The notes: generated by a model from the letters alone, not told the origin. A stretch of DNA of 5,959 nucleotides from an archaeon (GCA_024276395.1 JAJRXH010000556.1:1-5959), one strand, 5' to 3'; shown: positions 1 to 5,959, counted from the first letter of the stretch. Translations and numbers: made by a program.

Positions 1-2
1 AA

Positions 3-7
3 GGTGA
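3..7 (+). promoter_or_regulatory. Possible GGTGA ribosome binding site abutting the kinase start
   Basis: A GGTGA matching the 3' end of 16S rRNA sits directly before the ATG at 8. That is closer than the 6-nt spacing seen for the two later genes in this window. The TGA at 5-7 is in frame with the kinase and rules out a longer protein. The ATG is also part of an ATGA (8-11), so an upstream gene in another frame could end on this start by translational coupling. That cannot be verified because the window begins here. Confidence 0.35.
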
Positions 8-1834
8 ATGAGGTCATTAAAGTTGATATCTGCTGAAGAAACTCAATTCAGATTGGTGAAACAGTTAGGGCAAGGTGGTTTTGCACAAGCTTGGCTTGTG
101 AAAGTGTTAGATGAAGATTTGATGCGAGAGTGGGAGATATCAGAAAATGAGTTCATTGTCCTCAAGATTCCTCTGTCAAAAAAGACAGGTATTGCCTTGA
201 TGAAAGAGATTTCCATTAATGGTGCCCTACAGCTCGGATTATCTCCTAAAGAAGTTAGATATATAGTCAAGTATCTTGGTTGTGCTGTCTATGATCAGAA
301 AATCGTCATGGCCATGGAGTACATACCGGGTGGAAGTCTTCGAAATCGAATAGGAATGTCTAATAGTTGGAGGCCACTAAAATTAGCTGATGCCTTGGAT
401 CTTGCTCAGGGAATCTTAAGAGGTCTCTCGGTGATTCATGAACATCGAATAGTTCATCGTGATTTAAAGCCAGAAAACGTACTTCTTGATGGAAAGACAC
501 CGAAAATTGCAGATTTTGGCGTGGGGAAGGTGGTATCGGAAACGACACTTGCCAAGTCAATGGTAGGGACACCCATTTACATGTCTCCAGAGATTCTACT
601 CCATAACGTAGCATCATTTAACACGGATATTTGGTCATTTGGGGTACTATGGTATGAGATGATTTATGGTTCTCTTCCGTACAATCTTCATCGGTGCCAA
701 TCTATCGGTAAACTCATCAAGTGCATCACGGATCCTAAGGAAAAACTTCAATTTCCTAGTGATCCTAACGTACCTAACCAGATAAAAATGATCATGGCAA
801 AATCACTGGAACGAGAGCCTTCAAAACGATATCAAAGTGCTACTGAATTGCTATCAGCTCTTAGAAATGCGCTCGGAATCAAGACTGAAGTAGAAAAGGA
901 ATTAGAAAAGTTACTGCCGTTACCTTCCCAAAGTGAACCAAGTAGACTCCGTTGGTGCGTGAAACGGCTAGAAGAATTGCGGAACCGATATCCAAGTTCC
1001 CCTCAAGTATATCATCATCTCGGAATAACTCTTAACAAGTTAAAACGATACGATGAGGCAATTAAAACATTCGAACAAGGCATTGAGATTTGTGAAAGCA
1101 AAAATGACAAAAAAAAGAATATTGATTGGCAGCAGCTCACGTGTAATCTATTTTATGGTAAAATAATGGCATGTATCGCTTTAAAGAACCTTAATTCTGC
1201 ACTGGAAAGTTTGACAGCTCTTTTAGAACGAAATTGTGATCCTAAGTTGAATCGAATTGCTCGCCGTCTCAAGAAAACCCTGGAATTGCAATTAGCACGG
1301 CGAAGTCCAGCTGCATCAGCTCCTATTGCAGAATCGAAAGCTAGTGATGATTCGGATGTTTCACTTCTCTTGCAGGAGCAAGAAATACAGAAGACTCAAG
1401 TGGAAATTGAAGTTGAACGGAAGCTAGACGATCTCCTACCGCTGCCACCAATGAGCGAACCAGTTAAGCTTCGCTCTGCCATAAAAGATCTGGAGCAATT
1501 GTTGCAGCAAAATCCAATGATACCACGATTGTACTTGCACCTGGGTAGAGGATACAACATGCTAGAACACCACGGAAAGGCCTTGCAAATCTTTGATCAA
1601 GGGATCAAGTTGCTTGAAAAGATGAATGCTGACAAGGAAATGTATCTATCAGATGAAATAACACTTCTTTGGGAGTTACGTTATGGGAAGGTACTTGCTC
1701 TCATGGGTAAAGGTGATTTTAAAGAAGCAAAAAAGAACTTAGAGTCGGCTTTGTTGCTGGAAGTCTCTTCAGAGATAAAAAGACCTGGAAAGATCATATA
1801 TAATAACCTATTGCGCTTAATAGGGTCAAAATAA
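8..1834 (+). CDS. Hanks-type Ser/Thr protein kinase with duplicated TPR-like C-terminal region
   Basis: A 608-residue soluble eukaryotic-like protein kinase, predicted to transfer ATP gamma-phosphate to Ser/Thr of partner proteins. The catalytic domain covers about residues 14-290 and all key elements are visible: glycine loop GQGGFA (21-26), ATP-anchoring Lys53 in VLKI, helix-C Glu67, catalytic HRDLKPEN (150-157, Asp152), DFG (169-171), activation segment GTPIYMSPE (187-195), DIWSFG (207-212) and the late Arg274. It should therefore be active. About 16 extra, acidic-rich residues lie between the glycine loop and Lys53. The rest contains two copies of a roughly 115-residue TPR-like unit (295-407 and 469-583), each starting with LLPLP-x3-EP, joined by an Ala/Ser/Pro/Asp-rich linker (about 432-452). 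No signal peptide or membrane segment is seen, so it is not a PASTA-type receptor kinase. The ATG at 8 is the first possible start because TGA at 5-7 is in frame. The GrpE-like gene follows 28 nt downstream, which suggests the chaperone pair as substrate or partner (inference). Confidence 0.93.
   Translation: MRSLKLISAEETQFRLVKQLGQGGFAQAWLVKVLDEDLMREWEISENEFIVLKIPLSKKTGIALMKEISINGALQLGLSPKEVRYIVKYLGCAVYDQKIVMAMEYIPGGSLRNRIGMSNSWRPLKLADALDLAQGILRGLSVIHEHRIVHRDLKPENVLLDGKTPKIADFGVGKVVSETTLAKSMVGTPIYMSPEILLHNVASFNTDIWSFGVLWYEMIYGSLPYNLHRCQSIGKLIKCITDPKEKLQFPSDPNVPNQIKMIMAKSLEREPSKRYQSATELLSALRNALGIKTEVEKELEKLLPLPSQSEPSRLRWCVKRLEELRNRYPSSPQVYHHLGITLNKLKRYDEAIKTFEQGIEICESKNDKKKNIDWQQLTCNLFYGKIMACIALKNLNSALESLTALLERNCDPKLNRIARRLKKTLELQLARRSPAASAPIAESKASDDSDVSLLLQEQEIQKTQVEIEVERKLDDLLPLPPMSEPVKLRSAIKDLEQLLQQNPMIPRLYLHLGRGYNMLEHHGKALQIFDQGIKLLEKMNADKEMYLSDEITLLWELRYGKVLALMGKGDFKEAKKNLESALLLEVSSEIKRPGKIIYNNLLRLIGSK
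890..1228 (+). repeat. TPR-like repeat unit, copy 1, within the kinase gene
   Basis: Encodes kinase residues 295-407. The order is an acidic/basic helix, the motif LLPLP-x3-EP-x2-LR, a helix ending in a Pro, then a TPR-like pair (YHHLGITLNKLKRYDEAIKT region) and a further helical pair. It matches copy 2 in the same order of elements. The two DNA copies have diverged well apart, so the duplication looks old. Confidence 0.75.
1412..1756 (+). repeat. TPR-like repeat unit, copy 2, within the kinase gene
   Basis: Encodes kinase residues 469-583, offset by 174 residues from copy 1. It shares the VE-x2-L-x2-LLPLP-x3-EP-x2-LR opening, the Y-x-HLG position, the A-x2-x-F-x-QGI stretch and the YGK-x(3)-A-helix near the end. 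Probable role: a protein-protein interaction surface. Confidence 0.75.
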
Positions 1835-1853
1835 CACTCTCCATTTATTGTTC

Positions 1854-1858
1854 AGGAG
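1854..1858 (+). promoter_or_regulatory. AGGAG ribosome binding site that decides the GrpE start
   Basis: AGGAG lies 4 nt before the ATG at 1863. A longer reading from TTG at 1848 would place this site inside the coding region. The GTG at 1860 would be only one base from it. The ATG at 1863 is therefore preferred. Confidence 0.65.
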
Positions 1859-1862
1859 TGTG

Positions 1863-2840
1863 ATGGCTTTGCGTGGTAAGAAGTCGAAAGAGAAAATGAA
1901 GAATCCAAAAAGCTTGAACTTAAGGAATATCGACGGTGTCACTGCCAAGAAAGTTTTCCATGAGAAATCGCTTGGAGATCTTGTCCAAGTAAGAGATATG
2001 ACGGCGTCAAAGCATCACCTCGTTTTGAATGGGACAGACAATCCTCTCATGAACATTGAATCTTCAATAAGAGAGTTAATGGAAAATAATAATCGATTAT
2101 TAGGGTTACTAGATCAACAGAAGGAGTCACAGTTGTATGATGTTAAGATTTGGATAAATATCGTGATTGAACTCGTGATTGAGCTTGTTCATCTTTTAAG
2201 AGTTCACGTGGGGAACGAAAATGATCTAATGCGTGAATCACTTGATTCATCTCAACAAGATGTGACATCGGGTCGTGATAGCCTCATATCTGGTATGAAT
2301 CTTGTTATAAAAAGAATTCACCAGAAACTAGCTCAACTTGGTGTGTTTCCCATTCCCACGAAGGTTGGAGATGTATTTAATCCCGAAATTCATCAAATAA
2401 CTGGCATTGGGCAATCTTTCGTGGACGTTGATCACTCGATTGTAACGGAAATTCTCGAACAAGGTTACATGTGGAGACAATATCTTTTTACATGGGAAAC
2501 ATTCCCAGAAGATCCCATATTGGGTAGGGAGACGCTAGAATCACTAGGACGTGTCTTGAATGTTGGGTGGTTATTGCATCCAACTCTACAGATCGACAAG
2601 ATGGCAGGTGGGACTATCATCATGCTGTCTCAAGAGAAAAAAAGGCTTACCTTCATTCAAGATTCAAGTAATTCTGTTGTAGAGGTAAGATATGGCAACG
2701 TGGTCATAAGATATCTTCCAATAAGGAAAGTAGTAATCTCAACTGAAAATCATCACCAAAAAAACGTCCATACAGAGGTCTATCTGAATTATGAGGTGTT
2801 CCATCCAACAAAGGTTAAAGTTGCTCCTAAAGTTGAGTGA
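1863..2840 (+). CDS. grpE: Divergent, enlarged GrpE-family nucleotide exchange factor
   Basis: A 325-residue protein with a recognisable GrpE core. GrpE is the dimeric cytosolic factor that releases ADP from Hsp70/DnaK. Residues 1-60 are basic and probably unstructured. Residues 62-160 are mostly helical and match the GrpE long-helix and four-helix-bundle region, ending in LAQLGVFPIPTKVGDVFNP (156-174), which parallels the family pattern LxxxGVxPIxxxGxxFDP. Next come HSIVTEILEQGYMW (191-204), equivalent to the family's VVEVLQKGY strand, and finally HPTKVKVA (314-321), equivalent to the closing RPAxVKVA. About 100 residues separate these last two elements, which are nearly adjacent in ordinary GrpE. 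Typical GrpE proteins are about 170-210 residues, so this one is enlarged at the N-terminus and inside the wing. It lies 28 nt after the kinase and upstream of the Hsp70 gene, its likely client. The symbol names the family; a housekeeping grpE may exist elsewhere in the genome. Confidence 0.85.
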   Translation: MALRGKKSKEKMKNPKSLNLRNIDGVTAKKVFHEKSLGDLVQVRDMTASKHHLVLNGTDNPLMNIESSIRELMENNNRLLGLLDQQKESQLYDVKIWINIVIELVIELVHLLRVHVGNENDLMRESLDSSQQDVTSGRDSLISGMNLVIKRIHQKLAQLGVFPIPTKVGDVFNPEIHQITGIGQSFVDVDHSIVTEILEQGYMWRQYLFTWETFPEDPILGRETLESLGRVLNVGWLLHPTLQIDKMAGGTIIMLSQEKKRLTFIQDSSNSVVEVRYGNVVIRYLPIRKVVISTENHHQKNVHTEVYLNYEVFHPTKVKVAPKVE

Positions 2841-3046
2841 AACAAGTGATTTTGTCAAAATTAGACGTAACGTGTTTGATGAACGATATCAGAAGTTGAT
2901 TGAAGTCAAAAATGGTCAAAAAAGTGATGTTTTAGATTATTGAAAGCATGACACATGATGAATGTGGTTTGGACCTTTGTTAATTATCTGGTTTACGTGG
3001 AAGAGAACAATATCGTCATCTTTAGTGTGTTGATGGGGTGTCATGA
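2841..3046 (+). promoter_or_regulatory. Repeat-rich 206-nt gap upstream of the Hsp70 gene, possible promoter/operator
   Basis: No open frame of useful size was found. The first part holds short direct repeats: AAGTTGAnTGAA at 2830-2841 (overlapping the grpE stop) and 2893-2904; AAGTGAT at 2844-2850 and 2922-2928; and GTCAAAA at 2854, 2905 and 2915, the last two 10 nt apart. Weak TATA-like AT stretches occur near 2930-2940 and 2979-2988, neither a good match to the archaeal box. No bacterial -35/-10 pair and no CIRCE heat-shock operator was seen. This is by far the longest gap in the window, so an internal promoter for Hsp70 is plausible but unproven. Confidence 0.3.
3037..3040 (+). promoter_or_regulatory. 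GGTG ribosome binding site of the Hsp70 gene
   Basis: GGTG, within GGGGTG at 3035-3040, lies exactly 6 nt before the ATG at 3047. The ATGs at 3033 and 3043 are in other frames and are discarded. The same motif and spacing recur before the last gene. Confidence 0.65.
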
Positions 3047-5485
3047 ATGTCTGAAAAGAAGAAAATGGGAAGAGCGATTGGGATTGATTTAGGTACCACG
3101 AATTCCGTGATGGCAGTTTATGATAGAGGAGAAAATAAAATCATTCATAACAAGGAGAACGAGTACAAGACAAGGTCGATCGTCTGTTATTGGAAAGGAG
3201 AGTTTCTTGTAGGACGTCCAGCAGTTAATAGATGGTCTTTAGCGCCTAGAGATACCATTGTTTCAGTCAAAAGATTGATGGGCCGTTCAATAAGCGATGC
3301 AGAAGTGAAAAAAGTTCGAAAATCCTTTCTCTATGAGGTAATTGAACCTTCTGACGGGACGAAAGACAGTGTTAGGGTCATTCTCGGCGGTAAGGAACGA
3401 TCACCAGAAGAAATATCGGCAATGATTTTGAAGAAACTGAAGGCTGATGCAGAACTCTTTTTAGGAGAAGAGGTGACGCATGCCGTCATAACTGTGCCAG
3501 CATATTTTAGTGATAAACAAAAAGAAGCGACATGGAGGGCTGGAATTCAAGCAGGCCTTGTCGTGATGAAAATACTAGATGAACCAACGGCTGCCGCCAT
3601 TGCGTATGGATTGGAAAGTGATTCTAGTGATGCTCAGTTGTTAGTGGTATATGATCTTGGTGGGGGTACATTTGATGTTTCCGTCTTGATGATGTCCGCT
3701 GGTACCTTTGTTCCACTCAGTTTAGAGGGAGATATGTGGTTAGGCGGTGATGATTTTGATCAAAAAATAGTTGATAAAGCCTTGCAGCTCATTAAAAGTG
3801 AGTATGGGATTGATCCTAGCTCTGATGCCCATTTCATGATCACCTTGAGAGAACGGGCTCGAGAAGCTAAGGAAACTTTGAGTTCTGCACAAAAAACAGA
3901 GATCATCGTGTCATCACTTCTCAGAGACCAATCTGGTTCCATAATTCCATTTGAAATGGAAATTAGTCGACAAGAATTTGAAGAATGGATAGAACCATTA
4001 GTAAATCATTCAATAGATTTGGTGGATCGGGCCATAAAGAATGCAGGTTTTCGTGATGAAGAAGTTGATTATGTGATTGTAGCGGGGAATGCATCATCTG
4101 TCCCTTTGATTCATCGTAAATTGGAAGAAAAATTTGGAAAAGAGAAAATACTGAAGAGCATTCATCCCAAATATTCCGTTGCCATGGGTGCCAGCATCAT
4201 CGCTACTTATGGCTTAATAGAATGTCCTAATCCCAATTGTCAAGAGCAAAATTCACTTGGAACAAAAACTTGCAAGTGTGGCACTGCTCTCGATTTCTTG
4301 TTATGTCCGTTTTGTAATGAAAGAAACGAAACGAATGCCAGATATTGTCATGCCTGCAATAAAGTACTTCTTAAAGATTATAGCAGCATTGCACCTTTTA
4401 ATTACGGAATTCAGACAGAAGGTGACAAGTTTAGCGTGTTTATTAGGAAAGGCGAACCCATCCCAACACCCGAGTCAGAACGACGTATCATGACATTTCA
4501 AACTCGATATGACGGACAACGACTTGTAAGCATGCCTGTTTATGGAGGTAATAACTTCGAATGTGCCAGTAAGAATGAAAAGCAAGGGATTGCGTTCGCT
4601 GTGCTTCCAGCTGATTGTCCTAAAAATACTCCTGTCTTAGTATGTTTATGGCTCAATGATCATGGATTTTTTGAAATCAAAGCAACGTTAGAGGACGGTA
4701 CTGATCTTAAGCCTCGTATCTTGAGGGGAGATGCCGATCAGAAAGCCGAAGAATATCTCATCAAGCTTGAAGAGAGATACCAGTTGATGAAGGATTACTT
4801 GAAACCAGAACAGTGTCAGCAGTATGAACAAAGATATGAAGAAATTGTCGTGATGTTCCAAAAACAGTCATATGAAGAAGCAATGGGAAAATCAGAGCAG
4901 TTAATGAGATTTCTTGATTCCATCTCAAAAATTCCTGAAGAAAGACTTGATGATGCTCGGTTGGAATCAATTGGTCCAGATGAGCGGGTTAGAAGACTTC
5001 TTGTTTTCATTGTATATATTTTACAAAGATATGACTTCATCATGAATTCTGCTGAACGAACACGTTTGGTGATGTTGGTTGATGAAACTCGTGATTCACT
5101 GGAAAAAGGAGATGATGTGGCAGTAAGAGAGTTAGTTAGGATCTTACAGGATAACATTGACAAGTTACTTGACGACAATCAGTTGTTTAGGGTTCTCTTT
5201 TACTTTGAGATGAAAATCGAAGAAATTAAAGAATACTCACTTGCTACAGCAAGATCGTTGGAATCAAGGTTCGAAACCTTGGTTCTAGCTATCAAGCAGG
5301 GGGATATGTCCAAGGTTGAGCAATTGATTGAAGAAATTTTCTTGACCATCGCAGATGTGGAACCAGAACCACAGGGAGCTTCTCTCACGGTTGAGTGTCC
5401 GAATCCTAAATGTAAGGAGGCAAACCCGCGTGGTAAGATTCGATGTCAGAAGTGTGGAATTTACTTGATTGTTGTCAAGTCTTAA
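3047..5485 (+). CDS. dnaK: Hsp70/DnaK-like chaperone with interdomain and C-terminal zinc ribbons
   Basis: An 812-residue Hsp70, an ATP-driven cytosolic chaperone; standard DnaK is about 610-640. The nucleotide-binding domain (about 8-390) keeps GIDLGTTNS (12-20), Lys75 in VKRLMGR, VPAYFSDKQ (150-158), DEPTAAAIAYGL (178-189, Glu179), DLGGGTFDVS (203-212, Thr208) and LGGDDFD (232-238), so ATP hydrolysis should be possible. Its adenosine motif reads AGNASSVP (346-353) instead of the usual GGxTRxP. Two zinc ribbons follow: C393-x4-C398-x10-C409-x-C411 and C420-x2-C423-x10-C434-x2-C437. VLLKD (440-444) may be the remnant of the DVLLLD linker. The beta substrate-binding domain starts at SIAPFNYGIQT (447-457) and runs to about 556. 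A long helical lid (560-770) and a third ribbon (C784-x4-C789-x10-C800-x2-C803) end the protein. It lacks EEVD and ends in a TAATGA double stop. The gene follows grpE and precedes a zinc-ribbon/TPR gene. The symbol names the family only; this looks like a specialised paralogue. Confidence 0.93.
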   Translation: MSEKKKMGRAIGIDLGTTNSVMAVYDRGENKIIHNKENEYKTRSIVCYWKGEFLVGRPAVNRWSLAPRDTIVSVKRLMGRSISDAEVKKVRKSFLYEVIEPSDGTKDSVRVILGGKERSPEEISAMILKKLKADAELFLGEEVTHAVITVPAYFSDKQKEATWRAGIQAGLVVMKILDEPTAAAIAYGLESDSSDAQLLVVYDLGGGTFDVSVLMMSAGTFVPLSLEGDMWLGGDDFDQKIVDKALQLIKSEYGIDPSSDAHFMITLRERAREAKETLSSAQKTEIIVSSLLRDQSGSIIPFEMEISRQEFEEWIEPLVNHSIDLVDRAIKNAGFRDEEVDYVIVAGNASSVPLIHRKLEEKFGKEKILKSIHPKYSVAMGASIIATYGLIECPNPNCQEQNSLGTKTCKCGTALDFLLCPFCNERNETNARYCHACNKVLLKDYSSIAPFNYGIQTEGDKFSVFIRKGEPIPTPESERRIMTFQTRYDGQRLVSMPVYGGNNFECASKNEKQGIAFAVLPADCPKNTPVLVCLWLNDHGFFEIKATLEDGTDLKPRILRGDADQKAEEYLIKLEERYQLMKDYLKPEQCQQYEQRYEEIVVMFQKQSYEEAMGKSEQLMRFLDSISKIPEERLDDARLESIGPDERVRRLLVFIVYILQRYDFIMNSAERTRLVMLVDETRDSLEKGDDVAVRELVRILQDNIDKLLDDNQLFRVLFYFEMKIEEIKEYSLATARSLESRFETLVLAIKQGDMSKVEQLIEEIFLTIADVEPEPQGASLTVECPNPKCKEANPRGKIRCQKCGIYLIVVKS
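4223..4357 (+). other. Double zinc ribbon coding segment at the Hsp70 domain junction
   Basis: Encodes Hsp70 residues 393-437. Eight cysteines form two four-Cys sites, each with a 10-residue gap between its Cys pairs. The segment falls after the last NBD helix (AMGASIIATYGL, 379-390) and before the beta substrate-binding domain, where ordinary Hsp70 has only a short hydrophobic linker. Zn2+ binding is inferred from cysteine spacing. Confidence 0.85.
4817..5356 (+). repeat. Three diverged lid-type helical hairpins in the Hsp70 gene
   Basis: Approximate copies cover Hsp70 residues 591-628, 669-708 and 733-770. Each has an amphipathic helix, a short turn and a second amphipathic helix. The middle copy has the turn EKGDDVAV and the last has KQGDMSKV; both resemble the KGEDKAAI turn in the E. 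coli DnaK lid. The first copy (QKQSYEEA turn) is more diverged. Copy boundaries are estimated by eye. Confidence 0.5.
5396..5455 (+). other. C-terminal zinc ribbon coding segment of Hsp70
   Basis: Encodes residues 784-803, C-x4-C-x10-C-x2-C. It closely mirrors the first interdomain ribbon: both begin ECPNP-x-C-x-E-x-N, have a Gly in the same place, and end CG or a close variant. This suggests one was copied from the other or from a common source. Confidence 0.85.
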
Positions 5486-5530
5486 TGAAAAGAAAATTGA
5501 TCTGTTTGTTGGCTTAAATTAATCGAACAT

Positions 5531-5534
5531 GGTG
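5531..5534 (+). promoter_or_regulatory. GGTG ribosome binding site of the zinc-ribbon/TPR gene
   Basis: GGTG lies 6 nt before the ATG at 5541, the same spacing as the Hsp70 gene. It supports this start over the in-frame ATGs at 5568 and 5574, which would remove the first Cys pair. The short gap before it (5486-5530) holds only an AT-rich TTAAATTAA (5514-5522) that could act as a weak TATA-like element. Confidence 0.6.
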
Positions 5535-5540
5535 TAAAGG

Positions 5541-5959
5541 ATGATAACGTGCGTCTGTGGGAATGTAATGGAAATGAGTGGAAAAGAGCAGAAGACCAAC
5601 TGTTTAAGTTGTGGTACTGATCTTACACCATTGATTGATTTGGCATCTCTACCGATTCATTTCCAAGAAAAAGGTATGATGCATCTCAAAAAAAATGAGC
5701 TCTATGATGCGCTAGAGAACTTAATTACAGCTTTGAAGTTGAATCATGGTCTTCTCGATGCTCGAGTTTCATTAGGAGATATTTACTGCAAGTTCGGGTT
5801 GACCGAGAGGGCAATCTATCATTATCAATTAGCAATTCATCTAGATCCGGATCACTCTAGAGCAAAGGAAAAGCTTAGTTTAGCTCAGAAAACTTTAACA
5901 TCGAGAAAAAAGCAAAAAGAGCCATCACCCTTTCTCAAAAAACTTCCTAGAAAGATAAA
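5541..5959 (+). CDS. Zinc-ribbon plus TPR-repeat protein, 3' end beyond the window
   Basis: The first 139 codons of an open frame with no stop before the window ends. The N-terminus is a compact zinc ribbon, C4-x-C6-G-x13-C21-x2-C24-G. Residues about 41-73 and 74-107 form two TPR units: the first includes LYDALENLITALKLN, the second has the classic LGDIYCKFGLTERAIYHYQ and LDPDHSRA pattern. From about 117 the chain becomes Lys/Ser/Pro-rich and looks like a linker, so more domains or a membrane anchor may follow outside the window. TAA at 5535-5537 is in frame just upstream, so the ATG at 5541 is the earliest ATG. No enzymatic motif is seen; the predicted role is a protein-binding adaptor. It starts 55 nt after the Hsp70 gene, likely on the same transcript. 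TPR proteins are common Hsp70 co-chaperones, but this Hsp70 lacks the EEVD tail such proteins often grip, so any contact would be different (inference). Confidence 0.85.
   Translation, partial: MITCVCGNVMEMSGKEQKTNCLSCGTDLTPLIDLASLPIHFQEKGMMHLKKNELYDALENLITALKLNHGLLDARVSLGDIYCKFGLTERAIYHYQLAIHLDPDHSRAKEKLSLAQKTLTSRKKQKEPSPFLKKLPRKI

Noticed and set aside
1848..1862. Earlier TTG start for the GrpE gene
   Set aside because: It would put the AGGAG site inside the coding region and there is no good site before it; ATG at 1863 is better placed.
2151..2205. Very hydrophobic helix WINIVIELVIELVHLL in GrpE as a membrane segment
   Set aside because: It contains two Glu and a His at regular intervals and aligns with the GrpE helix-bundle region, so an amphipathic bundle or dimer helix is more likely.
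2847..2863. Inverted repeat TGATTTT-gtc-AAAATTA just after grpE, as a terminator or operator
   Set aside because: The stem is nearly all A-T with a G-T pair and a 3-nt loop, and no T-run follows; it is too weak to call.
2841..3046. CIRCE or other classical bacterial heat-shock operator before Hsp70
   Set aside because: No TTAGCACTC/GAGTGCTAA inverted repeat or close variant was found on either strand.
4257..4493. Open frame of 78 codons on the + strand overlapping the Hsp70 gene in another frame
   Set aside because: It lies wholly across the zinc-ribbon and beta-domain coding region, which is clearly read in the Hsp70 frame.
4816..5178. Open frame of 120 codons on the minus strand inside the Hsp70 gene
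   Set aside because: It is antisense to a well-supported coding region, is Ser/Thr-rich low-quality sequence and has no recognisable family features; it is a shadow frame.

Overview
The window holds four genes, all on the + strand and with little space between most of them. In order they are: a soluble Hanks-type Ser/Thr protein kinase with a duplicated TPR-like tail (8-1834); an enlarged, divergent GrpE-family nucleotide exchange factor (1863-2840); a heavily remodelled Hsp70/DnaK with three zinc ribbons (3047-5485); and the 5' part of a zinc-ribbon plus TPR protein that runs off the right edge (5541-5959). No RNA gene, insertion sequence, CRISPR array or convincing terminator was seen.

The host is a prokaryote with AT-rich DNA. 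An archaeon is the best guess, possibly an Asgard or similar lineage. The reasons are GGTG-type ribosome binding sites lying exactly 6 nt before two of the starts, abundant short zinc ribbons, zinc-ribbon/TPR proteins, and no recognisable bacterial -35/-10 promoter. This is an inference. GGTG sites and Hanks kinases also occur in bacteria, and there is no ribosomal or informational gene here to settle the question.

Layout: kinase and GrpE are 28 nt apart and probably share a transcript. A 206-nt gap (2841-3046) rich in short direct repeats separates GrpE from Hsp70 and is the likeliest place for an internal promoter or operator. Hsp70 and the zinc-ribbon/TPR gene are 55 nt apart. The kinase ATG is part of an ATGA, so the cluster may continue upstream.

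Working model (inference): this is a dedicated chaperone module. An Hsp70 whose nucleotide-binding and substrate-binding domains are separated by a pair of zinc ribbons is served by its own modified GrpE, is controlled or read out by a co-encoded kinase, and may be recruited by TPR/zinc-ribbon partners. No J-domain protein is visible. The most unusual points are the zinc ribbons at the Hsp70 interdomain junction, a near-copy of one of them at the C-terminus, a lid that appears to carry three copies of the Hsp70 helical hairpin, a changed adenosine-contact motif, and a GrpE wing domain apparently split by about 100 residues.
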